Assembly: GCA_032717465.1 (NCBI GenBank)
Contig: CM064671.1
Location: forward strand, 58,614,660 to 58,678,659
DNA from: Coenobita brevimanus
Taxonomy: Eukaryota; Arthropoda; Malacostraca; Decapoda; Coenobitidae
DNA length: 64,000 nucleotides
Direction of reading: 5' to 3'
Shown: positions 34,885 through 45,710 of the stretch, piece after piece
Layout of the letters: each line of letters starts with the position of its first letter
Position numbering within the stretch: position 1 is the first letter of the stretch
Notes under the pieces: model-generated
The model's database searches: none
Told to the model about the DNA's origin: nothing
The model's input: only the letters and a program-made list of their open reading frames with translations
Program-made: the position numbers and the translations under genes

Positions 34885-35275
34885 TACAGGGAATATGGTT
34901 AAGAGGTGATTTCATGAAATTCCTATTGAAATAGTAAAATGAGTTCAAATTAGGATGGTTTAATCAAGATTAGGTTAATTTAGGTTGTAGTCAGGTTAGG
35001 CTGGGATAATCTAGTTTAAGTTTAGGTTAAGTTAGTTAGGTCAGGTTAGGTTAGTTTAGAGGAACGCTTCACATCACTTACAATAGCATTTATCTAAACC
35101 TAACCTAACCTAACTAATCTAGCCTAACCTAACCTAAACTAAACCTTGATTATCCCTGCCTAACCTAACCGCAGCCTAATTGAACCCAGCCTTAATTAAT
35201 TCATCCTAATTTAAGCTAATTTCATGAATTCTATAGGGATTTTATGAAATTACTGGTTACACAAATTCCCTGAAA
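34883..35275. repeat. Foldback element rich in TTAGG-like motifs
   Basis: A ~390 bp imperfect palindrome. The left arm (34883-35062) begins GGTTACAGGGAATATGG and has TGATTTCATGAAATTCCTAT, AAATTAGGATGG, then many TTAGGTTAG-like words. The right arm (35088-35275), read in reverse complement, gives GTTTCAGGGAATTTGTG, TAATTTCATAAAATCCCTAT, AAATTAGGATG and the same motifs. The loop near 35063-35087 is AGGAACGCTTCACATCACTTAC. TTAGG is the usual arthropod telomere repeat. The copies here are degenerate and inverted, so this is an interspersed foldback/MITE, not a telomere. No protein is encoded. Confidence 0.75.
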
Positions 35276-35791
35276 CATATATACAAGAAGCGGATCAAGG
35301 CACAGCAAACCCGTCCCAGGCAATCATTTTGGTGCCGACGTATACACACAGCAGGATATCTAGTCAAAGATGCCTCAAAATTTAATTTTTTTTTTTTTTT
35401 TATATTTTTTTTTTTGCCTATCGACCATTGAGGCCGGAGCCTCTGGTCATTAAGGCAAATATTTATATATGTATATATATTGACACATATATACATATAT
35501 ATATACAAACATATATATATACACACAAACATACATACACACATCCATGCATATGAACATACACACTTTCATGCACACGTACATATATATATAATAATTT
35601 TTATTTTATTATTTTTTTTTAGTTTTATTTTTATTATTTTTATTTATTTTTTTATATTTTTAACCTTATATTACTTATAAACAAAATACCTAATATAAAG
35701 ACCCTAAAACTAATCACCTAACAGACAAATCGCTAACCTATACTAAATCCTACAGAGACAAATAACTAGACCTACACTAATGGTAAAAATA

Positions 35792-36120
35792 CCTCGACTA
35801 ACAGAACACCATCGACTGCAGATATGTAATGCCTTTCTACATTACATACCTGCACTCATCACCTGATGACTGTCAGTCGAGGCACAACCTAATATAGGGG
35901 CCATCAATATATGAAAGGGAACCAGACGAGTCAGGAACATTTCCATATACGTCAGCTGTCGTCCCTAATTAGAATAACTTAAGCGAAATAGTATAATGTA
36001 TTTACATATTTTGTACAAAAAGTGAAGAACCTCGGCCAGCAGACCACCATCGACTGCAAGTGCCCAATACCTTCCTATATTGCACACTTGCACTCATCAG
36101 CTGGTGACTGTCAGGCGAGG
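35792..36120 (-). repeat. Two related hairpin-forming repeats in the LINE-D1 3' UTR
   Basis: Repeat 1 (35792-35882) is bounded by CCTCGACT and AGTCGAGG, with inner arms GCAGATATGTAATG (35818-35831) and CATTACATACCTGC (35840-35853). Repeat 2 (36030-36120) is bounded by CCTCGGCC and GGCGAGG, with inner arms GCAAGTGCCCAATA and TATTGCACACTTGC. The two repeats share the CATCGACTGCA, TGCACTCATCA and TGACTGTCAG segments but differ in stem sequence while keeping complementarity. The same pair lies in LINE-D2 (51685-52013). 3' UTR structures are often the recognition site of LINE reverse transcriptases; that role here is inference. Confidence 0.7.
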
Positions 36121-36268
36121 AACTTGGCTTAATGTAGGGGACATCTATATTAGAAATAGATCGGTGGGAGGAGGAACTATTTAAAATATGTCAACTGTCA
36201 ACCCTAATTAATATTACAATATATACATATTTACTGTTCATAAAAACCATAACCACACAGTAAAAAAG

Positions 36269-39200
36269 TCACATCACTCTGATCAGTCCGGTCCCTCTCA
36301 AGAAAGCCATCAATTTATCAGTCATAACAATGTCCCCATCACCCAGGATGGTGGAAAGGGTGAAGGGGACGTCTACTGCGCCGCAGTAATTTATAAGTGA
36401 AGCACGTTCACGAATAAATCGCTGACAGCGCAGGATGATATGACTAATAGATAACACCGCATTACAGATGTCACAGTGCGGTGGGAAGCGTCTTTCCATA
36501 TATGGTTTTATGTGGGTTAAAATGGTGCCATTCAGCCGTAATCGTGCCAACACTTTTTCTTCTAAGCGACTGGGACGGTTGGCAGTGTCCCAGTCGCCCA
36601 GGTACGGCTTACAAGTTGGAATATTTAGTCTGGTCCACTGACCTTGCCACAGAAGATTTATTGATTTCTTTCCGAGAGAGAGACTCGACCGTAGATCACG
36701 AGGAACGTCCCAAGTCTCCTCGAGCTCTACAGCCGACTTTGCAAGTAAGTCAGCCTGCTCATTGCCGTAGATACGACAATGACCAGGCACCCAGATCAGC
36801 GTGAATGACTTGTTGCATGAATGCAACTTATTAACGATGCGGCCCTGGATCTCGTGAGAGTCCGTAGTACAAGATGCAATTGCCTGAAGGGCTGATTTTG
36901 AATCTGAAAATATGACAAATGAGTCATGTCTAGAATTGAGAGCATAGTCTATGGCTTTGTCAATAGCAAAAAGTTCTGAAGTAAACACAGATGTATGAGT
37001 CGGCAACCGATACCTGAGGGCACATTCAGTCGACCACACACTTGCACCCACACATTCACTCGACTTGGAGCCGTCGGTGTACAATTGATGGGACCCCAAG
37101 TGACGAACAATGATCTTACGAAACAAATGGTGGACCTCCGCCTCCGGCGCCTTGGCCTTTGGTGCTGGGAGCCATGTGACATCGACTGTAAAGCCGGGTG
37201 GCTCCCAAGGCGCTATATTTTTAAGCACCAACTTGTCACAGTCACTGGGGTCCACATCAAGCTCCTGAGTCAGTAAGTGGAGGCGAGCGGCAAGTGGCCG
37301 ACGCACCCCCCGCAGAAGGTGGTGGTATTGACGCAGGGGGGTACAGGCCACATTGCCGATATTACATTTCCTAAATGTCCTTACACCATAGGACAAGGCC
37401 AGGTGGTCACGGCGAATACGGAGGGGAGGCACATTCGCCTCCACTTCCATACGAGCTACACGGGTACACCGGACAGCTCCAAGACACATTCGCAAACATT
37501 TATTCTGCAACACATCCAATCCTTTCAGAGTGGCATTGGATGCCGAGCCATACACCTGTGCGCCATAGTCTAGCTTCGATCGAATAAGGGACTTATACAC
37601 CATTAATAAAGATTTTCTGTCGGCACCCCAGGTAGTACCCGCTAGGTACTTGAGGACATTTAACGGTTTATCACAACGAGCAAGCAAAGTATTAACGTGA
37701 AGTTTAAAATTCATTCTACGATCAAAATGTATTCCTAAAAATTTTACAGAATTTTGAAAAGGTACCGCCTGATTATCCAAAGTTAAGCACAAATTAGGTA
37801 CGTTACGATTAGTGAAAACTATAGCGGCACACTTACGGACGGAAAACTTAAATCCCCACTGCAAGGCCCATTGGTGGACGGAGTCAAGGGCTGCTTGAAT
37901 CCGCCCAGCCGAAAATTGTGCATTACGGGAAGAGTGCCATATTGCACAATCGTCAGCGTAGAGTATTTAAGATTCCTCGGGATGGGAGCTGATGACAGAA
38001 TATCATTGATCATAATACTAAATAAAGTAGGACTAAGCACACTTCCCTGTGGCACCCCGTTTTCCTGGATAAATATATCCGATGTTACGTTACGGGGCAA
38101 TCTGACAGAGAAAGTTCTGTCCCTTAAGAAATTTGAAATAAAAACAGGCAAATTTCCTCTTAAACCATAAGCATAGAGCTTCATTAATATACCGTGTCGC
38201 CAGGTCATGTCATAGGCTTTATGGATGTCCAGGAACACCCCTATCATGAATTCTTTATTGGCAAATGCCTCTGCAATACAATGCTCCAAATTCATTAAAT
38301 GATCTAGTGAACTTCTGTATTACGGAAGCCACATTGTTGATCATTTAACAAATTCTTCGACTCTAAAACAAAAAGAAGCCTATTGTTAACCATTCGTTCC
38401 ATGACCTTACATAGACAAGAAGTCAACACAATAGGACGAAATGAAGTGGGATTCATAAGACGACCAGCCTCTTTGGGTATCGGTATGACGTGCGCAAAGT
38501 GCCATGAGTTTGGGAACGTTCGAGACGCCCAAATCTCATTGTACAGTGCTAACATCTTAATCAGGTTGTCCTGATTAAGATGCTGGATCATACCGTACGT
38601 GATGGTGTCTGGTCCAGGGCTGGTGTCTTTACAGGATTTAAGGGCAAGGAGCAGTTCATCTAGCGTAAACTCTTGGTTGTACGGGGAGTTTACGTCTTCT
38701 GTGGCAAAGTCTAATATCTGTAGCTCAGCCGTGCGTTTATGATGTTGGAAACGCGGGTCATAATTGGCTGAGCTACTTACATGAGAAAAACTCCTGGCGA
38801 GGATGTTAGCAACGTCCATGGGCTCGTCATAGATGTTATTATTTACTTGCAAGGTGGTAATGGGGAAATATGGGCCTTTATTATTTAATATTCTTATGGT
38901 GGACCAGACTTTACGTAATGGTGTTGTACGAGTCACCGTGGACACAAAGGACCGCCAGGAGTCACGTTTGGCTCTTCTTATTATTCTCCTTGCCTCAGCC
39001 CGTGCCTGTTTGTATGCAATAAAATTTTTCTCAGTGGGCTGACTATCAAAAATCCTGTATCTCCTATTGCGTTTTCTTAATGCTTGTCGGCAATCCGGCG
39101 TCCACCAATGTGCTCTATGCTTCGCATGAACTGTAGAAGTCTTGGGAATAGCAGCCTCAGCTGCGTGTAATATGGAAGTAGTTATATTTTCGACCTTAAC

Positions 39201-39950
39201 ATCTATGGTCTCCCCAGATATATCTAAATTGGCGATCCTTGAGAAGGATCCCCAATCTGCTTTCTTATAGTTAAATTTTGGAGGTGGAGGGTCCGAAATG
39301 ATGTCGCGTGTATAAGAAAGACAGATGGGTAAATGATCACTTCCCAAGGAGTCGTCGTAAGGGTCCCATGAGAGATCTTGATGTATACCAGGGGAGGCCA
39401 AAGATAAGTCAATGGCCGAAAAGTTACCAGTACGATCATCTACACGAGTCGCTTTACCATCGTTCAGAAGACAGAGGTTGGACTGTAGTATTAGGTCGGC
39501 TACTTGCTTCCCACGACCATCAATCCTCAAGCTACCCCATTGATAGTGATGGGCGTTAAAATCGCCCAACACTAACTTATTTCCAGGCAGATGTTCCACT
39601 AGTGAATTTAAAGCATCACTATCAATGGGGCCATGTGGAGGACAGTACAGAGAGCAAATAGACAGATACGTGTTATTAAATTTTACTCTGCACGCGACAG
39701 CTTCCAGAGTAGAATTTAGAATCACTTCCGTTTGTGGGTGTGATTTGTGTGTGTAAATGGCAACTCCGTGACCTTCATATCTTCTATACGAGTGGTAGTG
39801 TTTGAACTGTGGAGGATCAGGATGATCCTCCAGGCGCGTCTCCTGTAAACAAACAACGTCTGGCCTGTGTATAGAAAGCAAGATTGCTATATTTTGTAAC
39901 TTATTCCCAATACCTCTACAATTCCACTGTAATAGGGTGAATGCGGCGGT
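36269..39950 (-). pseudogene. LINE-D1 ORF2: endonuclease-RT-RNase H polyprotein, two frameshifts
   Basis: About 1,227 codons if continuous. The endonuclease starts at LLQWNCRGIGNK, seven codons after the ORF1 stop, and has CLQETRL, LGDFNAHHYQWGS (~residue 127) and SDHLPICLS. RT has CKDTSPGPDTITYG, HVIPIPKEAGRLMNPTSFRP, FLDIHKAYDMTWR and NGVPQGSVLSPTLF, then the YADD region near 37965. RNase H keeps its acidic set: LYTDGSKSS (~957), SELFAIDKA, IFSDSKSAL (~1015) and GNEQADLLAK (~1063). A Cys/His tail (HCDICNAVLSISHIILRC) follows. Compared with LINE-D2, one T is missing near 38322 and four bases are missing near 37969, just at the YADD box. This copy therefore cannot make active RT. Confidence 0.9.
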
Positions 39951-41282
39951 TTAAGATTTTCGTTGGGGGCCAGTGTGCTTCGTCTTTTTTTGTCGCCCAC
40001 CAGAAGGCGAGCGACTACCGGGGGACCTATCCCGGTGCTTGTTCATGGAAACCTCCATATTATCGTCAATTAAGAGGTTCCCAGACTCCCCCGAGGAAGA
40101 GCCAACCTTCCTCTCCCTCGCTGGAGTGGGAACTGGAAGAACGTGAGGACGAGACTGTTTTGTGAGGGTGGTCAGATTAATCTTATCAGACTTGTCGGGC
40201 TTCGATTTTTGCCGCACCGACTGCGAAGGAGCAGCGGCAGCCTGAGAGTAAGAAGTGGCGACAGGGATGTCTGTAAGAGAGTAGGAACGTACAGGGGGTC
40301 GTGACTTAGAGGTAGGGCATGTGGCATGTGGAGCGAAGGTAAGGTCAGTCTGTGTCTCCACAGTGCACATCACGGGACGGGACACAACCGCCGATGCATA
40401 GGAGACATTAGGCTTGGGAGTTGCATGCAACTCCTTCACCTTCTTCCTAGCATCGTAAAAGGATATGCCCTCAGTCGCTTTCACTGTGCAGACCTCTTTC
40501 TCCTCCTTCCACTTGGGACAAACCCTCGAGGAAGTGGAGTGAGCATCCTTACAGTGAAAGCAGCACTCAGTCTCGGATGTACAGTTGTCAGCAGAGTGAC
40601 CTACAGCCGCACACTTGCCACACACGATGTTGGAAGCCCGACAAGCCTTTTCATGATGTCCATAGAGCTGACATTTTGAACAACGAAGGGGATTCGGGAT
40701 GTACGGTCTTACATTTACAATTTCATATCCTACTTTGACATTTGTAGGTAGCAAAACTTTGCCAAAAGTGAGGATAACTGTGGCTGTCTTCGTCCTTACA
40801 CCTTCCTGATAACGAGTGATGAATTTGGCATCAATTACATCCTGATGAGCAAGTTCCTGTATGATTTCTTCCTCACTCATCACCATGAGATCCCTGCAAG
40901 TGATAACACCCTTGCAGGAATTCATGGATGTTGGGATCTTGGCCTCGATATCATGACAGTGAAACTTACGCAGCTTTAGCAAGTCTTTCACCTGAGCAGA
41001 ATTGAATGTCTTTACTAGGAGGTCTCCATTTCCAAGTTTTTTAACTTGTTCCACCTCTCCCGCACAGTGGTCAATCACCTTCTTGACAATGAAGGGATTG
41101 AGTCTGGACAGGGGAGTAGAACCTAGCGCATGAAGAGTTACAAAGGTCGCGTTATTTACAGGGATGTCAAGCGGGGAACGAGTCTGGCGTCCGTCAGTCT
41201 GGGGCCGGTCAGTAACGGTAGGAGTGTCGTCAGGACTACCTCCCCCCCTGAAGGGGGAGGAGGCAGTAGGGGGGTCCATCAT
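39951..41282 (-). CDS. LINE-D1 ORF1: gag-like RNA-binding protein, intact
   Basis: An open frame of about 443 codons from the tandem ATGATG at 41282 to TAA at 39951-39953; the frame also extends upstream without an ATG. It is a retrotransposon ORF1 protein expected to bind element RNA and form RNPs. Near 40715-40525 it carries three Cys/His knuckles: CSKCQLYGHHEKAC and CGKCAAVGHSADNC, both CX2CX4HX4C, and a variant CFHCKDAHSTSSRVC. The N-terminal region is Pro/Ser/Gly-rich. Upstream of the knuckles comes a domain with FIVKKVIDHCAGEVEQVKKL and TRYQEGVRTKTATVILTFG, typical of gag domains in such LINEs. The C-terminal tail is Ser/Lys/Arg-rich. The stop is followed, in the same frame, by ORF2. 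Confidence 0.85.
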   Translation of the reverse strand: MMDPPTASSPFRGGGSPDDTPTVTDRPQTDGRQTRSPLDIPVNNATFVTLHALGSTPLSRLNPFIVKKVIDHCAGEVEQVKKLGNGDLLVKTFNSAQVKDLLKLRKFHCHDIEAKIPTSMNSCKGVITCRDLMVMSEEEIIQELAHQDVIDAKFITRYQEGVRTKTATVILTFGKVLLPTNVKVGYEIVNVRPYIPNPLRCSKCQLYGHHEKACRASNIVCGKCAAVGHSADNCTSETECCFHCKDAHSTSSRVCPKWKEEKEVCTVKATEGISFYDARKKVKELHATPKPNVSYASAVVSRPVMCTVETQTDLTFAPHATCPTSKSRPPVRSYSLTDIPVATSYSQAAAAPSQSVRQKSKPDKSDKINLTTLTKQSRPHVLPVPTPARERKVGSSSGESGNLLIDDNMEVSMNKHRDRSPGSRSPSGGRQKKTKHTGPQRKS

Positions 41283-41610
41283 AGCTACCACTTCCCCCGT
41301 AAGGGGGAAGTGGGAAGAAAGAGAAAAACAACCAAGGGATAAATTGCCCGGGGAAAAAAACACCTAGTCTGAGATTACCCTCTCAAACCACTCTCGGGAG
41401 GACGCGCCCGTGTATAACTCACACCCCAGAGCGATCAGTGGGGGGTACACTCCAGAGGTGAGTAAGCAAAGGCAATCTCAGGAAACAGATATAGACACTT
41501 ACTATATCTACTAAGGCCAGGGAGGAAAATGAGATCTAGCTAACCTAACTTTATTGAAAAACGCCCTAGTGGCGAGGAAAACAAAAAGCTAAGGCCGGTA
41601 AGATGCCTCA

Positions 41611-42535
41611 CTTCAAATTTGGAGTAAATTGGATGAAAACTGATGATTTTATGCCCATTTGAAATTTTAGGCCCGACTCACTTGACATTGACCCTACTAG
41701 CGCTGAGTGAGGGGTGACCTCCCTCATGTAATGAAACATGTTATAGGATGCAGATGTGAAAGATGGGCTAAATTTTACGTTTTGGTTTCATGTCGATATG
41801 ACGAATTTGGAAGGAGTTATAGCACAAAAAAATTACCTGTATTAATTTTTACATTTTTGGGCCTACAGCCTAGGCCTTGGCCCAATTTGGCCCAAAATTT
41901 ATTCAGGTGATCAGAACGTCATATCCCATCATCCCTATAATTTTTGTCAAAATCACACCAGTATTTTTCACGTAAAGTTGCTTGTAGGCAGACAGACACA
42001 CAAAGACAGAGAAACCGAGTGAAAACAATACCCGTCCTCGAGCCCGTCCGGGGTGGGTACGGGTAATAACGAAGGTGAGTAGATTTAGAAGAATGATATT
42101 AGCTATGGGTCGAGTGAATAGGTGAGAATGATGAAAAGTGGTTGTGGTGATGTTTGCATTTGTACTTGCGATAAGTCATAGTGATGACTGTTTTTTATGT
42201 AGCTGTGGTGATGCTTTTGGATTGGGTGGTGATGCAGTAGATGATATAGTTTGTGGAGGTGGTGTGTTTGTGGCTGAGATTGTGACTATGAGTGATTAGT
42301 GTAGCTCCATAAAAAGGAATAGTAGTAGTCCTGTGTGATGGAAGTTACGGTAGACGTTCCAGTGCGAAAGAGACAGCATAAAACAGGGATCTGATAAATG
42401 TCTCTGAGGTATAATCACTTTGTTAAGCTATCTCTGGGCGTGGGACGGTACGGACTCTCAAGCTGTAGGAAGTGTAAGCAATTATTCGGGATATTATTGC
42501 AAGTTGCTTAGAAGATTTCTCACTGCTTCTTCCTA
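41611..42535. other. No gene recognised; possible interspersed repeat
   Basis: No coding signal was seen. 41960-42066 (GCAGACAGACACACAAAGAC, then CCCGTCCTCGAGCCCGTCCG and GGTGGGTACGGGT) has the look of a repeat terminus with an ACCCGT/ACGGGT inverted pair. I saw no second copy in this window. Confidence 0.4.
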
Positions 42536-42700
42536 CACAATTACCTCACCTTTCTTCTCGATTACCACATCTTACTCGATTACTACATCTCCTTACTCGA
42601 TTACCACATCTTACTCGATTACCACAGTTTCTTACTCGATTACCACATCTTCGTACTCGTTTATCGCATCTTCCTACACGATTACCACGTCTTCTTAATG
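42536..42700. repeat. Degenerate minisatellite, TACTCGATTACCACATCT units
   Basis: About eight irregular units of 17-24 bp around the core CTCGATTACCACATCTT. In-frame translation on either strand is repetitive and not a gene. Confidence 0.9.
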
Positions 42701-43015
42701 GGTTACTGGCATTGCAAGTCAACATCTTGCCGTTTGCCAATGATGCAAAGTATGTTGATATTAATCCTGCATCATTAGCACAGAAGATGGTGTTAGTGTG
42801 TACCGCGGTATATCTATGTCGTTAACAGAAACGTGATACGAAATTTGCCGTGCTACTTAATGTTAGTGTCATGTTTTGTTTGCTCGTTATATCGACCTCG
42901 TTGAATCGCATTCCATATAAACATCGTGAGAGGCTACTGAATTTATCAAACTAGAAAGAGAACAATGTGTATTTCCATGTAAGTTAACTTAAAAAAATAC
43001 ATTTATTAACTAAGA
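42701..43015. other. No gene recognised
   Basis: Unassigned DNA between the minisatellite and a LINE tail. Confidence 0.5.
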
Positions 43016-43605
43016 CGAGAAAACTTTCGACCGCACCATCCTCCGGCTTACGCAATCTGACCCTGAGACACAGGTGGCAGAGGGCTCTCGCTCTGCCACC
43101 TGGTATGCTAGGGCTACAAACTACTAGCCCCTCGACTTTCCCCTTCACACGCCTAATTCGCTCGTGGTACGATTATGCCGCCTACGGCTCGGCAACCCCT
43201 GCTACTTTCAGATAGCAGGGATTGCCCCTGAACTCTGGCCTCACTGTCACGAAACTGCAGAATGGCCACTCCTCCACTTCTTGCTTGAGTGCCCCTCCAC
43301 TGCTCCCTTGCGCTCCACCTTAGTTGGCAGACTGGGAAGGAGGGTCTCTCCCTTTGCCACTGTCGCTGCGATCGTTGCCCTCGCCCCCACCTCAGCCCCG
43401 ACCTCAGCCCTGCTCGACTCTGTATCCACCTACCCTCCACCTATTGTAATCACAACGAATCTACTTCACCACCAGCAGCTGTCCTTAAGCCCCGTCGATT
43501 TTTTAAGATCGGCTCAGGAGGGCCCTTACTTGGCCCATCCCCCCTAAGGGAGGTAAATCTAAACAACTACAGCAACCGAGCTACTTTTCGTACGGAATAA
43601 ACTGC
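43016..43605 (+). pseudogene. LINE C-terminal Cys/His region (jockey/R1-like)
   Basis: One plus-strand frame from about 43031 to 43546, with one internal TAG near 43128. It reads DRTILRLTQSDPETQVAEGS, WYARATNY, SLVVRLCRLRLGNPCY, CHETAEWPLLHFLLECPSTA and PLRS. The 'LCRLRLG.PC' and 'HFLLECP...LR' blocks form the terminal zinc-knuckle-like region found after RT or RNase H in jockey/R1-like LINEs. Only this tail and about 60 bp of 3' UTR are present. The Arg/Gly-rich open frame on the opposite strand is a shadow. Confidence 0.75.
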
Positions 43606-44198
43606 ATCTGAATGTGTTAAGCCATTTAGACACAATTTATGTAAACCCAGCAGGGGTATCTGGACATTCAGCAGTACATGCTTCATTGCTGCTCCTACCA
43701 GATGTTAACGGGAAGGAGAGCATCCTGGTGAGTAAGAGGTTTATGAAAGACTAGATCTGAATATCAAGCATGGAAAATATCTCATACTGAATGTAATCAT
43801 CTGGGGGGTAGCAAGGAATATATAGTTTCATTTAATTAAAGATCAAACCGTAGCACCATGACATCTGTTACATTTTATTCTTGCAACTGAGAAGTGATTT
43901 TATTCACTTGAAGGTTCATATGTAGGAGAAATTAAACCCTTACTGTAAATATCCTTTGATGAATGATTATTTTGGTGGTAGGTTGTTGAAAGAGTAAGTC
44001 CTTTTGAATCTGTGACCTATTTTCTATTTTGATCTTCCTGTCTCTGTGCAGATAACTAAAATAAGGATAGACTAGTTGAAATTGAGAAAAAAAAAAAAAA
44101 AAATGATTAGCTCGCCACAGGAAGAGTTGTTTCTTAACTTGAGTGGAATAATATTAAGGTATAGAAAATCACTACATAATCACACCACATTCAAGGAG
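43606..44198. other. Region downstream of the receptor gene, no other gene
   Basis: Presumed 3' UTR and flank of the minus-strand ionotropic receptor. An AATAAA-type signal on the minus strand (TTTATT complement, AATAAA) lies at 43874-43879, about 320 bp past the stop; it is a candidate only. An A run at 44089-44103 would read as poly-T on the gene strand. Confidence 0.4.
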
Positions 44199-44453
44199 TT
44201 AAGGGTTAAGTGGTCGGGGTATCAGAAACTTCTCCACAAAAAAGGCCATTCCTCCAAGACAGAGGCCCAGCAGAAGTAGCAACAGTGGGCCCAGAATATG
44301 AGTGAGAACCAGACTCCTGTTGTTTGTGTTTTCACTGTTCTTTTCCATCTTTCCCTTCTGCTGGAGAGTCCTCAGCTCCACTCGCTGTCTGATGCGTTTG
44401 TCTCGAGCAGTTGCTGCCAGTTCTTCCTTTTTCCATTGCTCATACAAACCAGC
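44199..44453 (-). CDS. Ionotropic receptor (iGluR-like), terminal coding exon
   Basis: Last coding exon of a ligand-gated cation channel of the ionotropic receptor family, a plasma-membrane chemosensory or glutamate-receptor-like protein. The acceptor TTTTGTTTTCAG precedes GCTGGTTTG. The exon encodes AGLYEQWKKEEL, the end of ligand-binding lobe S2, then a charged stretch. The last membrane segment is LVLTHILGPLLLLLLGLCLG plus GMAFFVEKF, followed by a short tail ending in TAA at 44199-44201. 'GL..QW' followed by 'L...H..G....L..GL......F..E' is the family C-terminus. It joins in frame to the exon at 45118-45290. About 84 codons. Which receptor subtype this is cannot be told from two exons. Confidence 0.75.
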   Translation of the reverse strand, partial: AGLYEQWKKEELAATARDKRIRQRVELRTLQQKGKMEKNSENTNNRSLVLTHILGPLLLLLLGLCLGGMAFFVEKFLIPRPLNP

Positions 44454-45117
44454 CTGAAAACAAAATCATATATTGGACAAGTTAAACGTACGCAAATTAA
44501 ATAGTTAAACAAGTTAAGTTTTGAAAATTCTGTCCATTAAGCAATCAGTTGTCTATTGACCCAACAGCAGCGTAAGGACCCTCGGCTAAGCTATGCAGAG
44601 CAAAATTTTAAGACGAAAGGGACCCATTTCTCTCTCCTTAATGACACTGTATGAACAAAACTTGAGCAACCCATTGGATTTAAAAGCATATGAGCCATGT
44701 CTGATTAGTACTACATAATGCATTAAGTTCAACGGAGTAAAAACGAGAAGTAAGAGAAATAAATGAGTTTAAACATTATTACATTCTCAGACAGCATTAG
44801 CTAGCTCTCTCTTTCAATCTAATGTCGTTCAGTTCAGGAGAAGTTACCGTAAAAGCTTTACCACAAAAGTACGATGGCGTATTTTATATATACCTTTTAC
44901 AGTTTACAGACGATTTTTATAAAACTTACTTTCTGTTTTCCCATCTGGGGAATTTAAATCCAACCTTTATTATCCTCTTCACTGCAGTAAAAATGAATAA
45001 AATCTACCTAAATTATAAACAAAATATGCAAATCGTCATGTGTTGCTTTATCCTTACTGCAGTTATTCAGTTTTATCGAACTCTAGGACGAATAAAGCAT
45101 AGTTTTCCTATACTTAC
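44454..45117 (-). other. Intron of the ionotropic receptor
   Basis: A 664-bp intron with donor GTAAGTATAGG (45117 downward) and acceptor TTTTGTTTTCAG (ending 44454). A plus-strand open frame at 44822-45199 overlaps both intron and exon and is not considered a gene. Confidence 0.7.
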
Positions 45118-45290
45118 TTCTACTAGGTACCTCATAACGCCGTCCACTGCAGGCTTATACGGTGCGTCGTGTGTGATGGGCCAGCCCCATAGGAGCTGAA
45201 ACATACTCTGCTTTCCGAGGTATAAGAGGGGAGTGCCGTCTAACCGAGTGAAGTGGTTGGAAACTGCCACACGCAGGTTCAGCTCGGTCC
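45118..45290 (-). CDS. Ionotropic receptor (iGluR-like), penultimate exon
   Basis: 173 nt from the acceptor CTCATTTAG (45291-45299) to the donor GAA|GTAAGTATAGG at 45118/45117. It begins in phase (two bases completing a codon) and ends on a full codon, so it continues with the terminal exon as YLVE-AGLYEQW. It encodes part of ligand-binding lobe S2: [32 protein letters not shown] and [16 protein letters not shown]. The phase match and the family-typical YLVEAGLYEQW junction are the main evidence. The acceptor has a weak pyrimidine tract, so the 5' boundary is less certain. Earlier exons (S1, pore, TM1-2) are not visible upstream, where (TA)n and transposons fill the DNA. Confidence 0.7.
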
Positions 45291-45358
45291 CTAAATGAGC
45301 TTGATTTCTGTCACGGTAATAGAGGTAACAGCGTAAGTAATGTGCTCATATCTCGATT

Positions 45359-45710
<352 letters not shown>

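Larger units (their letters stand above)
35367..41610 (-). mobile_element. LINE-D1, essentially full-length non-LTR retrotransposon with 11-bp target duplication
   Basis: The element body, 41599 down to 35378 (6,222 bp), is bounded by the perfect direct repeat AAGATGCCTCA at 35367-35377 and 41600-41610. Minus-strand order: 5' UTR (~41599-41283), ORF1 (41282-39951), ORF2 (39950-36269), a ~870 bp 3' UTR containing a paired hairpin repeat, and an A-rich tail (T-rich at 35380-35415). Presence of an APE-type endonuclease, RT and RNase H places it in the jockey/I-like assemblage. ORF1 is open. ORF2 has two small deletions. The intact duplication and ~97% similarity to LINE-D2 (estimated by eye) suggest recent insertion. 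Confidence 0.9.

Noticed and set aside
34900..35230. Interstitial telomere array
   Set aside because: TTAGG words are degenerate and arranged as inverted arms, so a foldback element fits better than a telomere relic.
41960..42066. GC-rich ACCCGT/ACGGGT pair as a regulatory hairpin
   Set aside because: No neighbouring gene and no second copy in the window; kept only as a possible repeat end.
43153..43440. Arg/Gly-rich minus-strand frame
   Set aside because: Antisense shadow of a LINE Cys/His tail on the plus strand.
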